Of a DNA stretch of 64,000 bases, positions 37,362 to 45,518 are shown in pieces (positions within the stretch are counted from its first letter, which is position 1; every line of letters starts with the position of its first letter). The notes under the pieces were generated by a model. It saw only the letters and a program-made list of their open reading frames with translations, made no database searches and was not told the origin of the DNA. The DNA is from Nocardia lijiangensis NBRC 108240 (lineage in GTDB: Bacteria > Actinomycetota > Actinomycetes > Mycobacteriales > Mycobacteriaceae): assembly GCF_001613045.1 (NCBI RefSeq), contig NZ_BDBP01000030.1, positions 1 to 64,000 of the forward strand. Direction: 5' to 3'. Made by a program: the position numbers and the translations under genes.

Positions 37362-37461
37362 TGCCGCGCCGCCCGCGCACCCGCCATCGAGAGTTCTCAC
37401 ACACGCCACGCACCCATCACAGCGCCAGCGCTTATGTGAGGCGTGTGAACCCTCTGTGCGA

Positions 37462-37522
37462 TCACCCGAGAATTCGGGTGAGGCCGCGACCCACGCCCCC
37501 TCAATTGCGCGTGGGTCGCGGC
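37462..37522. terminator. Two adjacent hairpins between convergent genes
   Basis: Hairpin one: TCACCCGA (37462-37469) and TCGGGTGA (37474-37481) with a GAAT loop. Hairpin two: GCCGCGACCCACGC (37483-37496) and GCGTGGGTCGCGGC (37509-37522) with a 12-base loop. Both are perfect and lie one base apart. They sit in the 238-base gap between the NmrA-like gene and the COG0523 gene and can terminate both strands. The rest of this gap holds nothing I recognise. Confidence 0.75.
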
Positions 37523-37599
37523 GGGTTGGGTGAGTCGGCGGCGGCAGGAGGAAGCGGACGCGATATTTCACCGGCGCGCTCACTGCGGTTGGCCACGAT

Positions 37600-38748
37600 T
37601 CACGCGTGCTCGTGCAACTCGCCCCACGCGGGGAACGGGTCGTCGAAGTCGGCCCAAACGTCCTGGCCCGCAGCGAATTCGGCGTCGGTGAGGAGTGCGG
37701 CATCCAGCGACGTCCGCACCCGGTCGCCGTCCAGGTGCACGCCGATGAAGACGATCTCCTGCCCGGCAGGCACTTCCAGCGACGACCACCACGCGGCGGG
37801 CTCGAAGGTCAGGTTGGGTCCGGCCTGCGACCAGATCGCCGCCAGGCTCGCCCGGCTGGCGAGCCAGCAGAATCCCTTGCTGCGCAACATGCCTCGCAGT
37901 TGTTCCAGGGCCGCGGCCAGCCGAGCCGGATGGAACGGGCGTTCGGCGGTGTAGGTGATACTGCGGATGCCGTATTCCTCGGTCTCCGGAACATGGCCGC
38001 CCGCAAGCTCTTCGTCCCACCCCTCGGCCTCCGCGGCGACCCGCGGGTCGTACCGTCCGGTGCCGAGCACCTCGCCGAGCTCGACCACGCCGCGCTCGGT
38101 GCGCAGCACTCGCGCGCGCGGATTGAGCCGTCGCACCGTGGCTTCCACCGTCCCCGCGGCGTTCGCGCTCACCAGGTCGGTCTTGTTGATCACCAGTACG
38201 TCGGCGAATTCCACCTGGTCCACCAGCAGGTCGGCGATGGTGCGCTCGTCGCCCGCGCCCGCCTCCAGATTCCGTTCCGCCAGCGCCTGGCCCCGGACCA
38301 CCTCGCCGAGAAAGGTCGAGGCGTCGACCACCGTCACCATGGTGTCCAGCCGGGCGATGTCGCCGAGCTTGAAGCCGTCCTCGAATTCCCAGTCGAAGGT
38401 CGCCGCCACCGGCATCGGCTCCGAGATTCCCGTCGACTCGATGACCAGCTGATCGAAGCGGCCCGCCCTGGCCAGCCTGCCCACCGCCTCGATGAGGTCC
38501 TCGCGCAGCGTGCAGCAGATGCAGCCGTTGGTGAGTTCGACGAGCTTCTCCTCGGTGCGGTCCAGGTGCCCCTGGCCCGCGACGAGCGCGGCGTCGATGT
38601 TCACCTCGCTCATGTCGTTGACGATGACCGCGACCCGGCGGCCCTCGCGGTTGGCCAGGATGTGGTTGAGCAGCGTGGTCTTGCCTGCTCCGAGGAATCC
38701 GGACAGCACGGTGACGGGCAGCAGATCGGAGCGCGATGAAGTGGTCAC
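37600..38748 (-). CDS. COG0523 GTP-dependent metallochaperone (CobW/YciC/ZigA-like)
   Basis: A 382-residue G3E-family GTPase. Walker A is GFLGAGKTT at residues 17-25, the metal-binding CxCC motif is NGCICC near 74-79, the guanine-specifying motif is NKTD, and the C-terminal CobW_C domain starts near residue 265. These proteins deliver zinc or another metal to client enzymes. The GTG start has a Zur-like box only 8 bases upstream, which points to the zinc-starvation branch of the family and to a very short or leaderless transcript. Confidence 0.9.
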   Translation of the reverse strand: MTTSSRSDLLPVTVLSGFLGAGKTTLLNHILANREGRRVAVIVNDMSEVNIDAALVAGQGHLDRTEEKLVELTNGCICCTLREDLIEAVGRLARAGRFDQLVIESTGISEPMPVAATFDWEFEDGFKLGDIARLDTMVTVVDASTFLGEVVRGQALAERNLEAGAGDERTIADLLVDQVEFADVLVINKTDLVSANAAGTVEATVRRLNPRARVLRTERGVVELGEVLGTGRYDPRVAAEAEGWDEELAGGHVPETEEYGIRSITYTAERPFHPARLAAALEQLRGMLRSKGFCWLASRASLAAIWSQAGPNLTFEPAAWWSSLEVPAGQEIVFIGVHLDGDRVRTSLDAALLTDAEFAAGQDVWADFDDPFPAWGELHEHA

Positions 38749-38755
38749 GCACTAA

Positions 38756-38770
38756 TGATAATGGTTTTCA
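38756..38770. promoter_or_regulatory. Zur-like box upstream of the COG0523 gene
   Basis: TGATAATGGTTTTCA differs at two of 15 positions from the TGAAAATGATTTTCA-type Zur site recalled for actinobacteria. It is the most AT-rich stretch nearby and lies between the divergent COG0523 and thiD genes, against the COG0523 start. Zinc-dependent repression of that gene is the likely role; thiD could also be affected. Confidence 0.6.
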
Positions 38771-38815
38771 TTTGCTTCGTCGCCGCCGGGTGGAACGCCC
38801 ACTAAGGTCAGGCCT

Positions 38816-39661
38816 GTGAAACTGCTGCCCCTTCCCGCCGACGGACAGACCCCGGTCCGCGTCCTCACCATCGCAGGCACCGACTCCGGCGGCGGCGCCG
38901 GAATCCAGGCCGACTCGCGCACGATGGCGATGTGCGGGGTGCACGCGTGCGTCGCCGTCGCGGCGGTGACGGTGCAGAACTCGGTGGGCGTGAGCGGCTT
39001 CCACGAAATTCCGCCGCAGATCGTCGCCGACCAGGTGCGTTCGGTGGTCGGCGATATCGGCGTCGGCGCGGCCAAGACGGGCATGCTCGCCTCGACGGCC
39101 ATCATCGAGGCGGTGGCCGAGGTCTGCCGCGAAGTGGGCATCGGCCGCGACAGCACGATTCCGCTGGTGGTCGACCCGGTGGCGGCTTCCATGCACGGCG
39201 ACGCGCTGCTGCACGCCGAGGCGCTGGATGCGGTGCGCCACACGCTGATTCCGCTGGCCACGATCGTGACGCCCAACCTCGACGAGGTCAGGCTGATCAC
39301 CGGGATCACGGTCACCGACCAGGCCTCGGCGCGGCGCGCGGCCGAGGCGCTGCACGCGCTCGGCGCGCGCTGGGCGATCGTGAAGGGCGGACACCTGCGC
39401 TCCTCCGAGACGAGCACCGACCTGCTCTTCGACGGCGAGAACTTCCACGAGTTCACCGCGCCGCGCCTCACCACCGGTAACGACCACGGCGGCGGCGACA
39501 CCCTCGCGGCGGCCATCGCCTGCGCCCTCGCGCACGGTTACCCGGTGCCCGAGGCGGTCGAGTTCGCCAAGGAATGGACCCGGCGCTGCCTGGCCGCCGC
39601 CTACGATCTGGGCGCGGGCCACGGGCCGGTCTCGCCGCTGTGGCGGCTGCATCTTTCCTGA
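38816..39661 (+). CDS. thiD: Hydroxymethylpyrimidine (phosphomethylpyrimidine) kinase
   Basis: A 281-residue ribokinase-fold enzyme phosphorylating HMP to HMP-P and HMP-PP for thiamine synthesis. The N-terminal family motif is TIAGTDSGGGAGIQAD near residues 17-32; VDPVAASMHGDALL, TPNLDEVRLITG and the anion-hole/catalytic motif HGGGDTLAAAIACALA follow. The last replaces the usual GTGCT with GGGDT and keeps the catalytic Asp. The GTG start is the first credible codon. No TPP riboswitch precedes it. Confidence 0.94.
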   Translation: MKLLPLPADGQTPVRVLTIAGTDSGGGAGIQADSRTMAMCGVHACVAVAAVTVQNSVGVSGFHEIPPQIVADQVRSVVGDIGVGAAKTGMLASTAIIEAVAEVCREVGIGRDSTIPLVVDPVAASMHGDALLHAEALDAVRHTLIPLATIVTPNLDEVRLITGITVTDQASARRAAEALHALGARWAIVKGGHLRSSETSTDLLFDGENFHEFTAPRLTTGNDHGGGDTLAAAIACALAHGYPVPEAVEFAKEWTRRCLAAAYDLGAGHGPVSPLWRLHLS

Positions 39662-39819
39662 CAGCCGCGGCGCCGAAACTTGTCGGTGGGCAGGCTCATA
39701 CTGGGTATGTCGCGAACACAGCCGGCCTCAACGGCGCGGCTCGGCTAGGAACAACGGCGTTCGCAGTGGACGCGGCAAGGCCCCCGTGCCGTCCGCGGGC
39801 GGCACCTTCGGGGTCGGCT

Positions 39820-40548
39820 TCAGGATGATTCGGCCGAAAAGGCGAGGTGCAGGGGCAGATCGGCGTCGATGACGATGCCGTTGAGACGGGCGTTGGCCTC
39901 CGCGAGCGCCGAGGCGATCTCGGCGATGTAGGCGACGAACTTCTCGATCGGCATCGCGTTGGCCCGAAGCCGGTTCGCGCCGAGCCACCAGTCGGTGGCC
40001 GAGGCGACCGCGCCGAATATCGAATAGTTGACGAGTTCGACGCTGGCGACGTCGATCGAGTCGTCCTCGACCAGACCGGCGAACAGTTCGGCCGCGCGGC
40101 GCGCCGATTGCCTGGCCGATTGCAGCGCCCGCTCGGACTCGTCGGCCTGCTGGGTGAAGTGGCTGTGCAGCATGAAACGGAAGACGTTCGGGTGCTCGGT
40201 GACCACCAGCGCGTACTCCGCGGCGCCGCGGCGCACCAGTTCACGAGCCGAGTCGTTGCTCAGATCGATACTCGAGATGATGCGCTCCCACAACATGTCG
40301 CGCACCCGGTCGACGATGGCGTTGTAGAGGTCGGTCTTGTCCTCGAAGTGCCGGTACAACTTCGGCTTCGCGGCGCCCGCCTCCTTGGCGATATCGCCCA
40401 TGCTGACTTCGGGACCGAACTTGTCCAGCGCGCGGAACGCGGCGTCGACGAACTCGTCGCGCACCTTCACCCGATGCGCACGCCACCGCTCGGTCCGGGC
40501 GTCGACCCGCTTGGGTCGCGCCTGGTCGACTTCCCGGCGGCTGTGCAT
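39820..40548 (-). CDS. TetR-family regulator of the diiron/monooxygenase cluster
   Basis: A 242-residue regulator. The start codons GTG and ATG are adjacent; the ATG is used. After a basic leader of 30 residues the HTH runs about 35-80 (VDAAFRALDKFGPEVSMGDIAKEAGAAKPKLYRHFEDKTDLY). The C-terminal domain resembles those of mycobacterial TetR proteins next to monooxygenase genes. It is the second gene of a two-gene unit after DUF4873 (24-base gap), divergent from the five-gene oxidation operon, which it probably represses. Confidence 0.86.
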   Translation of the reverse strand: MHSRREVDQARPKRVDARTERWRAHRVKVRDEFVDAAFRALDKFGPEVSMGDIAKEAGAAKPKLYRHFEDKTDLYNAIVDRVRDMLWERIISSIDLSNDSARELVRRGAAEYALVVTEHPNVFRFMLHSHFTQQADESERALQSARQSARRAAELFAGLVEDDSIDVASVELVNYSIFGAVASATDWWLGANRLRANAMPIEKFVAYIAEIASALAEANARLNGIVIDADLPLHLAFSAESS

Positions 40549-40572
40549 CACGGATCCGACCGTACCAATTCT

Positions 40573-40908
40573 TCAGCCGACCTCGGTCGACTCGGTGGGG
40601 ACAGGAAAGGGCGGCGTGCTCTTGCCGGTGATCCGGAAGCGCCGCCACGGATCGGGGTCGCCGACGTAGCCCTCGCGGGCGCTGTGTGCGGTGCGGATGG
40701 TGACCCTGGTGCGCGGTTCGTCACCGAGCGCGGCCGCCAGGTCGTCGTTCGGGCGGATCCGGCCGAACCACCGGTAGATGCCGTCGATCGGTTCCCGATA
40801 GCCGCGCAATTCGACCTGCACCGGGATCTCGCGGCCGTGCACGACCAGGGTCGCCGCGCCGAGGTAATCGGATCCCGCGTGCGGACTGCCTGCGAAGGCG
40901 CTGTTCAT
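40573..40908 (-). CDS. DUF4873 protein
   Basis: A 111-residue beta-rich protein of DUF4873: YLGAATLVVHGREIPVQVELRGYREPIDGIYRWFGRI is the family core, and it ends PWRRFRITGKSTPPFPVP. AGGAG lies 7 bases before the ATG; the larger frame upstream overlaps the divergent gene and is discarded. DUF4873 occurs next to flavin-monooxygenase genes or fused to them in actinobacteria (recalled), so it may be an accessory or substrate-handling domain of the neighbouring monooxygenase. Activity is unknown. Confidence 0.8.
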   Translation of the reverse strand: MNSAFAGSPHAGSDYLGAATLVVHGREIPVQVELRGYREPIDGIYRWFGRIRPNDDLAAALGDEPRTRVTIRTAHSAREGYVGDPDPWRRFRITGKSTPPFPVPTESTEVG

Positions 40909-41103
40909 CTCGACTCCTGCGTTCGGTCGTAAAGCCCCACCCGACCTCGGCCGTTGACATCGAGTGAGACGTAGGACACACTCGTAAATGTACACGGAAC
41001 CGGCGGTATTGGGTACTAGGAGTTCCGCAATCGCGGCCCCCGCCTTCCCGCACCGCCTTCCGGCACAGCGCTCGAGACCCAGCACAGAGAGCTGGTGGGG
41101 ACA

Positions 41104-42069
41104 ATGACGTCCAGCCACGATTACGGATTCCGGCCCGCCACCACGCCGTCCGGCGCGTCCGTGCAGCGCCGCCGCCACATCGGCGACCGGCAGACCACCG
41201 CGCGACGGCTGTTGTTCGCGGGCGCCGCCGAAGCGGCCTACGATCCCGATCTCGACATCGACTGGGACGCCGCGCCCGATCCCACCAAGAATTGGCTTCC
41301 GCCGGAACGCATTTCGCTCTACGGCAGCGGGCTGTGGGAGCGGCTGACCCCCGAGCAGCGGCGCGAACTCGGCAAGCACGAGCTGGTCAGCATGCTCAGC
41401 GTGGGCATCTACGCGCAGTCCATGCTGTCCATGCTGATGTTTCGAGATGTCATCGAAAGCCGCGATCCCGTCGACGATCACACCCGGTTCACGCTCGCGT
41501 CGATCCACGACGAGAGCCGCAACTCCACCATGTACAGCAGGCTGATCAATGCCACCGGCCTGCCGCCCTACCGCCTGCCCGCGCCGCTACGCGCGCTGAC
41601 CAAGCTCACGCTGTGGATCCCGGACGGTCCCGCCGCGCTCGGCTTCCGCCTGCTCATCGAGGAGATGGCGGCGCAGCTGCTGCGCGACCTCACCGCCGAC
41701 CCGGACATCCAGCCGCACCTGCGCCAGCTGGCGCTGCTGCACGCTGCCTCCAGTGCCCGTCACATCGAGGCGACGCGCGCGGAGTTGTTGCGCGCCATCG
41801 ACTCTCGCGGTCCGATCCGCGCCGCGCTGCACCGCTGGGCGCTCAGCGCCGTGGTCGCGGTCGCCTACGCGGCGCTCGTGCACCCGGCGGTCTATCGCTC
41901 CGTCGGCATCCATCCGCTTGCCGGGGCCGTGTCCGCGGTGACCACCGGCGCCTATCGACGCAACGCACGCATCGCGACGGCGACCGTGCGCGAGTTCCTA
42001 CGCGAAACGTACCGGCCCCAGTGCATTTCGGGCGTTCCCTCGATCACGAACAGGAGAGCGGTGCGATGA
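41104..42069 (+). CDS. AurF-like diiron oxygenase paralogue with a degenerate metal site
   Basis: A 321-residue helical protein clearly homologous over most of its length to the next gene product. By that alignment, three of seven predicted iron ligands are replaced: Glu to Gln105 (GIYAQS), His to Asn140 (DESRNS) and Glu to Ser217 (HAASSARH). Glu137, Glu186, His213 and His220 remain. It is therefore unlikely to hold a normal diiron centre and may be a non-catalytic partner of its paralogue. The ATG at 41104 has GGTGGGG upstream. The stop overlaps the start of the next gene. The last 30 residues diverge entirely. Confidence 0.82.
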   Translation: MTSSHDYGFRPATTPSGASVQRRRHIGDRQTTARRLLFAGAAEAAYDPDLDIDWDAAPDPTKNWLPPERISLYGSGLWERLTPEQRRELGKHELVSMLSVGIYAQSMLSMLMFRDVIESRDPVDDHTRFTLASIHDESRNSTMYSRLINATGLPPYRLPAPLRALTKLTLWIPDGPAALGFRLLIEEMAAQLLRDLTADPDIQPHLRQLALLHAASSARHIEATRAELLRAIDSRGPIRAALHRWALSAVVAVAYAALVHPAVYRSVGIHPLAGAVSAVTTGAYRRNARIATATVREFLRETYRPQCISGVPSITNRRAVR

Positions 42070-43058
42070 CCACCGAAGCCACCCGACCCATCGTCACCAC
42101 CGCGGGCGCCTCGACGGTGCGCCGCAAGACGGTCGGCGACCGGCAGAAGACCGCCGAGCGCCTGCTGCGCTCCTCCGCCGAACGCGCCTACGACGGCGAG
42201 GTCGACATCGACTGGGACGCACCGATCGAGCCGGGCCTGCACTGGATACCGGAACACCGGCAGTCGCTGTACGGCACCGCGCTGTGGGAACGCCTCACCC
42301 CGGAACAGCGCACCGAACTCGGGCTGCACGAGCTGGTCAGCGTGCTCAGCTTCGGCATCTTCGCGGAGGCGGGGCTGAGCACGATGCTCTTGCGCACCGT
42401 GCTGGAGAGCGAACAGCTGGTGGACGACCACACCCGCTACGCGCTGGCCGAAATCGGCGAGGAGACACGGCATTCCACGATGTTCGGCCGCCTGGTGAAT
42501 CTCACCGGCCTGCGGCCGTATCTGCTGCCGAAGACCGGACGCAAGCTCGGTCGCCTCACCGCCTTCATTCCGCTCGGGCCATCCGCCTACGCGGGCACCC
42601 TGCTCATCGAGGAGATCCTGGACCGGTTGCAGCGCGAGGCGATGAACGATCCGAACCTGCAACCCCATGTGCGCCAGCTGATGAAGATCCACGTACTGGA
42701 GGAGGCGCGCCACATCACCTACGCCCGTGAGGAATTGGTGCGCGCCATCGAGGCCCGCGGCAAGGCGTCCAACGCCTTCCACCGGCTGGTTTTCGCGGTG
42801 ATGGTGCTCGGCGTCTATCCCGTGCTGATCAATCCGCGTGTGTACCGATCGGTGGGCATCGATCCGCTGCACGGGTTCCTCGCGGCGTTCACCTCACCGA
42901 ACTTCCGGGTGAACGCGACCTTCGCGGGCGAACCGCTGCTGCGTTTCGCCCACGAGGTGGGCATGCTCGACGGCGCGGTGACGCGGCGGCTCTACCACAT
43001 GTCGCGCAGTGTGCCGCAGGACGTTCTCGACGATCTCGACCGCCGCGCGGCGGCGTGA
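42066..43058 (+). CDS. AurF-like diiron oxygenase (intact metal site)
   Basis: A 330-residue protein of the p-aminobenzoate N-oxygenase AurF family. All seven predicted ligands are present: Glu101 (FAEAG), Glu133 and His136 (EETRH), Glu182 (LIEEILD), and His209, Glu213 and His216 (HVLEEARH). The 27-residue spacing of the third Glu to the last motif and the H-x3-E-x2-H pattern match AurF. It should activate O2 for hydroxylation or N-oxygenation of an unknown substrate, drawing electrons from the reductase encoded three genes downstream. ATGA overlap couples it to the degenerate paralogue. Confidence 0.88.
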   Translation: MTTEATRPIVTTAGASTVRRKTVGDRQKTAERLLRSSAERAYDGEVDIDWDAPIEPGLHWIPEHRQSLYGTALWERLTPEQRTELGLHELVSVLSFGIFAEAGLSTMLLRTVLESEQLVDDHTRYALAEIGEETRHSTMFGRLVNLTGLRPYLLPKTGRKLGRLTAFIPLGPSAYAGTLLIEEILDRLQREAMNDPNLQPHVRQLMKIHVLEEARHITYAREELVRAIEARGKASNAFHRLVFAVMVLGVYPVLINPRVYRSVGIDPLHGFLAAFTSPNFRVNATFAGEPLLRFAHEVGMLDGAVTRRLYHMSRSVPQDVLDDLDRRAAA

Positions 43059-43082
43059 TCCGCACCGATCGGAAGTGACGCG

Positions 43083-44648
43083 ATGACAGCGCAGCATTCG
43101 TCTCCGGTCCGCACCGAGGTGCTGATCATCGGCAGCGGATTCTCCGGCCTCGGCATGGGAATCGCCTTGGACAAGGCGGGACTCGGCGACTACCTGATCG
43201 TGGAGAAGGCCGACGAGATCGGCGGCACCTGGCGCGACAACACCTATCCCGGCTGCGCCTGCGATGTGCCGACCCACCTGTACTCGTATTCCTTCGAGCC
43301 CAGGTCGAATTGGCAACGGCTGTTCTCCGAGCAGCCGGAGATCTTCGACTACCTGAAGGAAGTCGCCGCCAAGTACCGGCTGCGCGACCGTATCCGGTTC
43401 GGCCAGCACATGGTTCGCGGCCACTGGGACGACGGCGAACGGCGCTGGCACGCATTCGGCGCCGACGGCCAGGAGTACGTCGCGCGCTTCATCGTCTCGG
43501 CCATCGGGGCGCTGCACATTCCGAGCATTCCGGAGTTCCCCGGTCGCTCCGAATTCACGGGCGCCGCTTTCCATTCGGCGCAGTGGGACCACGGTGTCGA
43601 CCTGCGCGGCAAGCGGGTGGCGGTGATCGGGACCGGGGCGAGCGCGATCCAGTTCGTGCCGGAGATCGTGGACGAGGTGGGCGCGCTGACGGTGTTCCAG
43701 CGCACCGCCCCGTGGGTGCTGCCGCGCGCCGACGTGGTCTTCTCCGACCGGTTCCGCACCGCGCTGCGCCGGGTGCCCGGACTGCGGTTCGCACTGCGCA
43801 ACGGCATCTACTGGGGCGCGGAGGTCGGCGCCTACGCGATGACCCGCAGACCCGACCTGCTGAAGACGCTGGAGTGGGTCGGCAAGCGGCACATCGCGCG
43901 CCAGATCGCCGATCCCGCGCTGCGCGCCGCGGTGACACCCGACTATCGCGCGGGCTGCAAACGGCTACTCGGCTCGGACACCTACTATCCGGCGCTGGCC
44001 GACCCCAAGACCACCGTGGTCACCGACCACATCGACCATGTCACCGCCCGGGGCATCGTCACCGCCGACGGCGTCGAACACCCGGCCGACGTGATCGTCT
44101 ACGGCACCGGATTCCACGTCATCGATTCGTTCACCAACCTGTCCATCACCGGCCGCAATGGCGTCGACCTCGGCGAACGCTGGACCGAGGAGGGCGTGCA
44201 GGCGCACCGCGGTATCACCGTGGCCGACATACCGAACGCCTTCTTCCTGCTCGGCCCGAACACCGGGCTCGGCCACAACTCGATCATCTTCATGATCGAG
44301 TCGCAGATCCACTACGTGCTGGACGCGATCCGGCAGGTGCGGGCGCGCGGCGCGGTGGCGCTGGCGCCCCGGCGGGCGGCGCAAGACCGCTTCAACGCCG
44401 GACTCCAGCACAAGCTGGCCCGCTCGGTGTGGAACACCGGCGGCTGCCGCAGCTGGTATCTGGACGAGCACGGCAACAATCGCACGCTGTGGTCCGGCTT
44501 CACCTGGCAGTACTGGCTCCAGACCAGGCGGCTGCGCGCGGGCGAGTACGAGTTCATCGGTCCAGCGCCGAGCACGCCGGTGCGACCGACCACGGTGCTG
44601 GAAAACGAACCCGCCCAGACCTTCCCGACCACGGTCACCGGCAACTGA
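43083..44648 (+). CDS. Flavin-containing / Baeyer-Villiger-type monooxygenase
   Basis: A 521-residue FAD and NADPH enzyme. The FAD motif GSGFSGLG begins at residue 17, the GGTWRDNTYPGCACDVPTHLYS segment is typical, the Baeyer-Villiger fingerprint FxGxxxHxxxWD is exact at 158-169 (FTGAAFHSAQWD), and the NADPH site is GTGASAIQ near 183. It inserts oxygen next to a ketone or oxidises an aldehyde. It starts 24 bases after the diiron gene and lies 12 bases before the SDR gene; an alcohol-ketone-ester route with the SDR is plausible. The substrate is unknown. Confidence 0.92.
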   Translation: MTAQHSSPVRTEVLIIGSGFSGLGMGIALDKAGLGDYLIVEKADEIGGTWRDNTYPGCACDVPTHLYSYSFEPRSNWQRLFSEQPEIFDYLKEVAAKYRLRDRIRFGQHMVRGHWDDGERRWHAFGADGQEYVARFIVSAIGALHIPSIPEFPGRSEFTGAAFHSAQWDHGVDLRGKRVAVIGTGASAIQFVPEIVDEVGALTVFQRTAPWVLPRADVVFSDRFRTALRRVPGLRFALRNGIYWGAEVGAYAMTRRPDLLKTLEWVGKRHIARQIADPALRAAVTPDYRAGCKRLLGSDTYYPALADPKTTVVTDHIDHVTARGIVTADGVEHPADVIVYGTGFHVIDSFTNLSITGRNGVDLGERWTEEGVQAHRGITVADIPNAFFLLGPNTGLGHNSIIFMIESQIHYVLDAIRQVRARGAVALAPRRAAQDRFNAGLQHKLARSVWNTGGCRSWYLDEHGNNRTLWSGFTWQYWLQTRRLRAGEYEFIGPAPSTPVRPTTVLENEPAQTFPTTVTGN

Positions 44649-44660
44649 CAGGGGAATCCC

Positions 44661-45509
44661 GTGCGCCACTTCGACAACAAGGTTGCCGTCATCACCGGTG
44701 CGGGCTCCGGCATCGGCCGGGCGCTCGCACTGGAGCTGGCGCGCCACGGCAGCCGCCTCGCCCTGTCCGACATCGACACCGGCGCGGTCGCCGACACCGC
44801 AGGCTGCTGCGAAAAGCTCGGCGCCACCGCGATTCCGTACCAGCTGGACGTGGCGCAGCGGGCCGCCGTCTACGCCCACGCCGAAGACGTGCGTACCGAG
44901 TTCGGCGGCGTCGACCTGGTGGTGAACAACGCGGGGGTGGCGCTGAGCGCCGACGTCCTCGATATGGACTGGGACGATTTCGACTGGCTGATGAACATCG
45001 ACTTCTGGGGCGTCGCACACGGCACCAAGGCCTTCCTGCCCGACGTGATCGCCTCCGGGGATGGGCACATCGTCAACGTCTCCTCGGTCTTCGGACTGAT
45101 CGGCATCCCGTCCCAAAGCGCATACAACGCCGCCAAATTCGCGGTGCGCGGCTTCACCGAGGCGTTGCGGCAGGAGATGCGCATCGCCGGGTATCCGGTC
45201 GGGGTCACCTGCGTGCATCCCGGCGGTGTGTCGACCGGCATCGCCGCGAGCGCGCGCGGCATCCCGGACGGGCTGGACCGGGAGACGGTGCGCCGCGGCT
45301 TCGAGCTGATCACCATGACCAGCCCGGAAGCGGCCGCGAAGATCATCCTGCGCGGCGTGCGCAAGAACAAGGCGCGCGTGTTGATCGGGCCGGACGCACG
45401 CGGCTTCGACCTGGTCCCGCGGCTGCTCGGGCCGCACTACGAGGATCTCGGCGTACCGCTGTATCGGCTGGGCAAGCGGGCCGCGGGCCGGTTCGGCATC
45501 GAGCTGTAG
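44661..45509 (+). CDS. Short-chain dehydrogenase/reductase
   Basis: A 282-residue classical SDR. The cofactor motif TGAGSGIG is at residues 12-19, NNAG near 89-92, and the catalytic Ser142, Tyr155 and Lys159 (YNAAK) are intact. The C-terminal 60 residues (RVLIGPDARGFDLVPRLLG) resemble the SadH-type dehydrogenases of mycobacterial mymA-like operons. GTG at 44661 has GGGG upstream. It likely oxidises an alcohol to the ketone or aldehyde used by the adjacent monooxygenase. Confidence 0.9.
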   Translation: MRHFDNKVAVITGAGSGIGRALALELARHGSRLALSDIDTGAVADTAGCCEKLGATAIPYQLDVAQRAAVYAHAEDVRTEFGGVDLVVNNAGVALSADVLDMDWDDFDWLMNIDFWGVAHGTKAFLPDVIASGDGHIVNVSSVFGLIGIPSQSAYNAAKFAVRGFTEALRQEMRIAGYPVGVTCVHPGGVSTGIAASARGIPDGLDRETVRRGFELITMTSPEAAAKIILRGVRKNKARVLIGPDARGFDLVPRLLGPHYEDLGVPLYRLGKRAAGRFGIEL

Positions 45510-45518
45510 GCGGGACCG

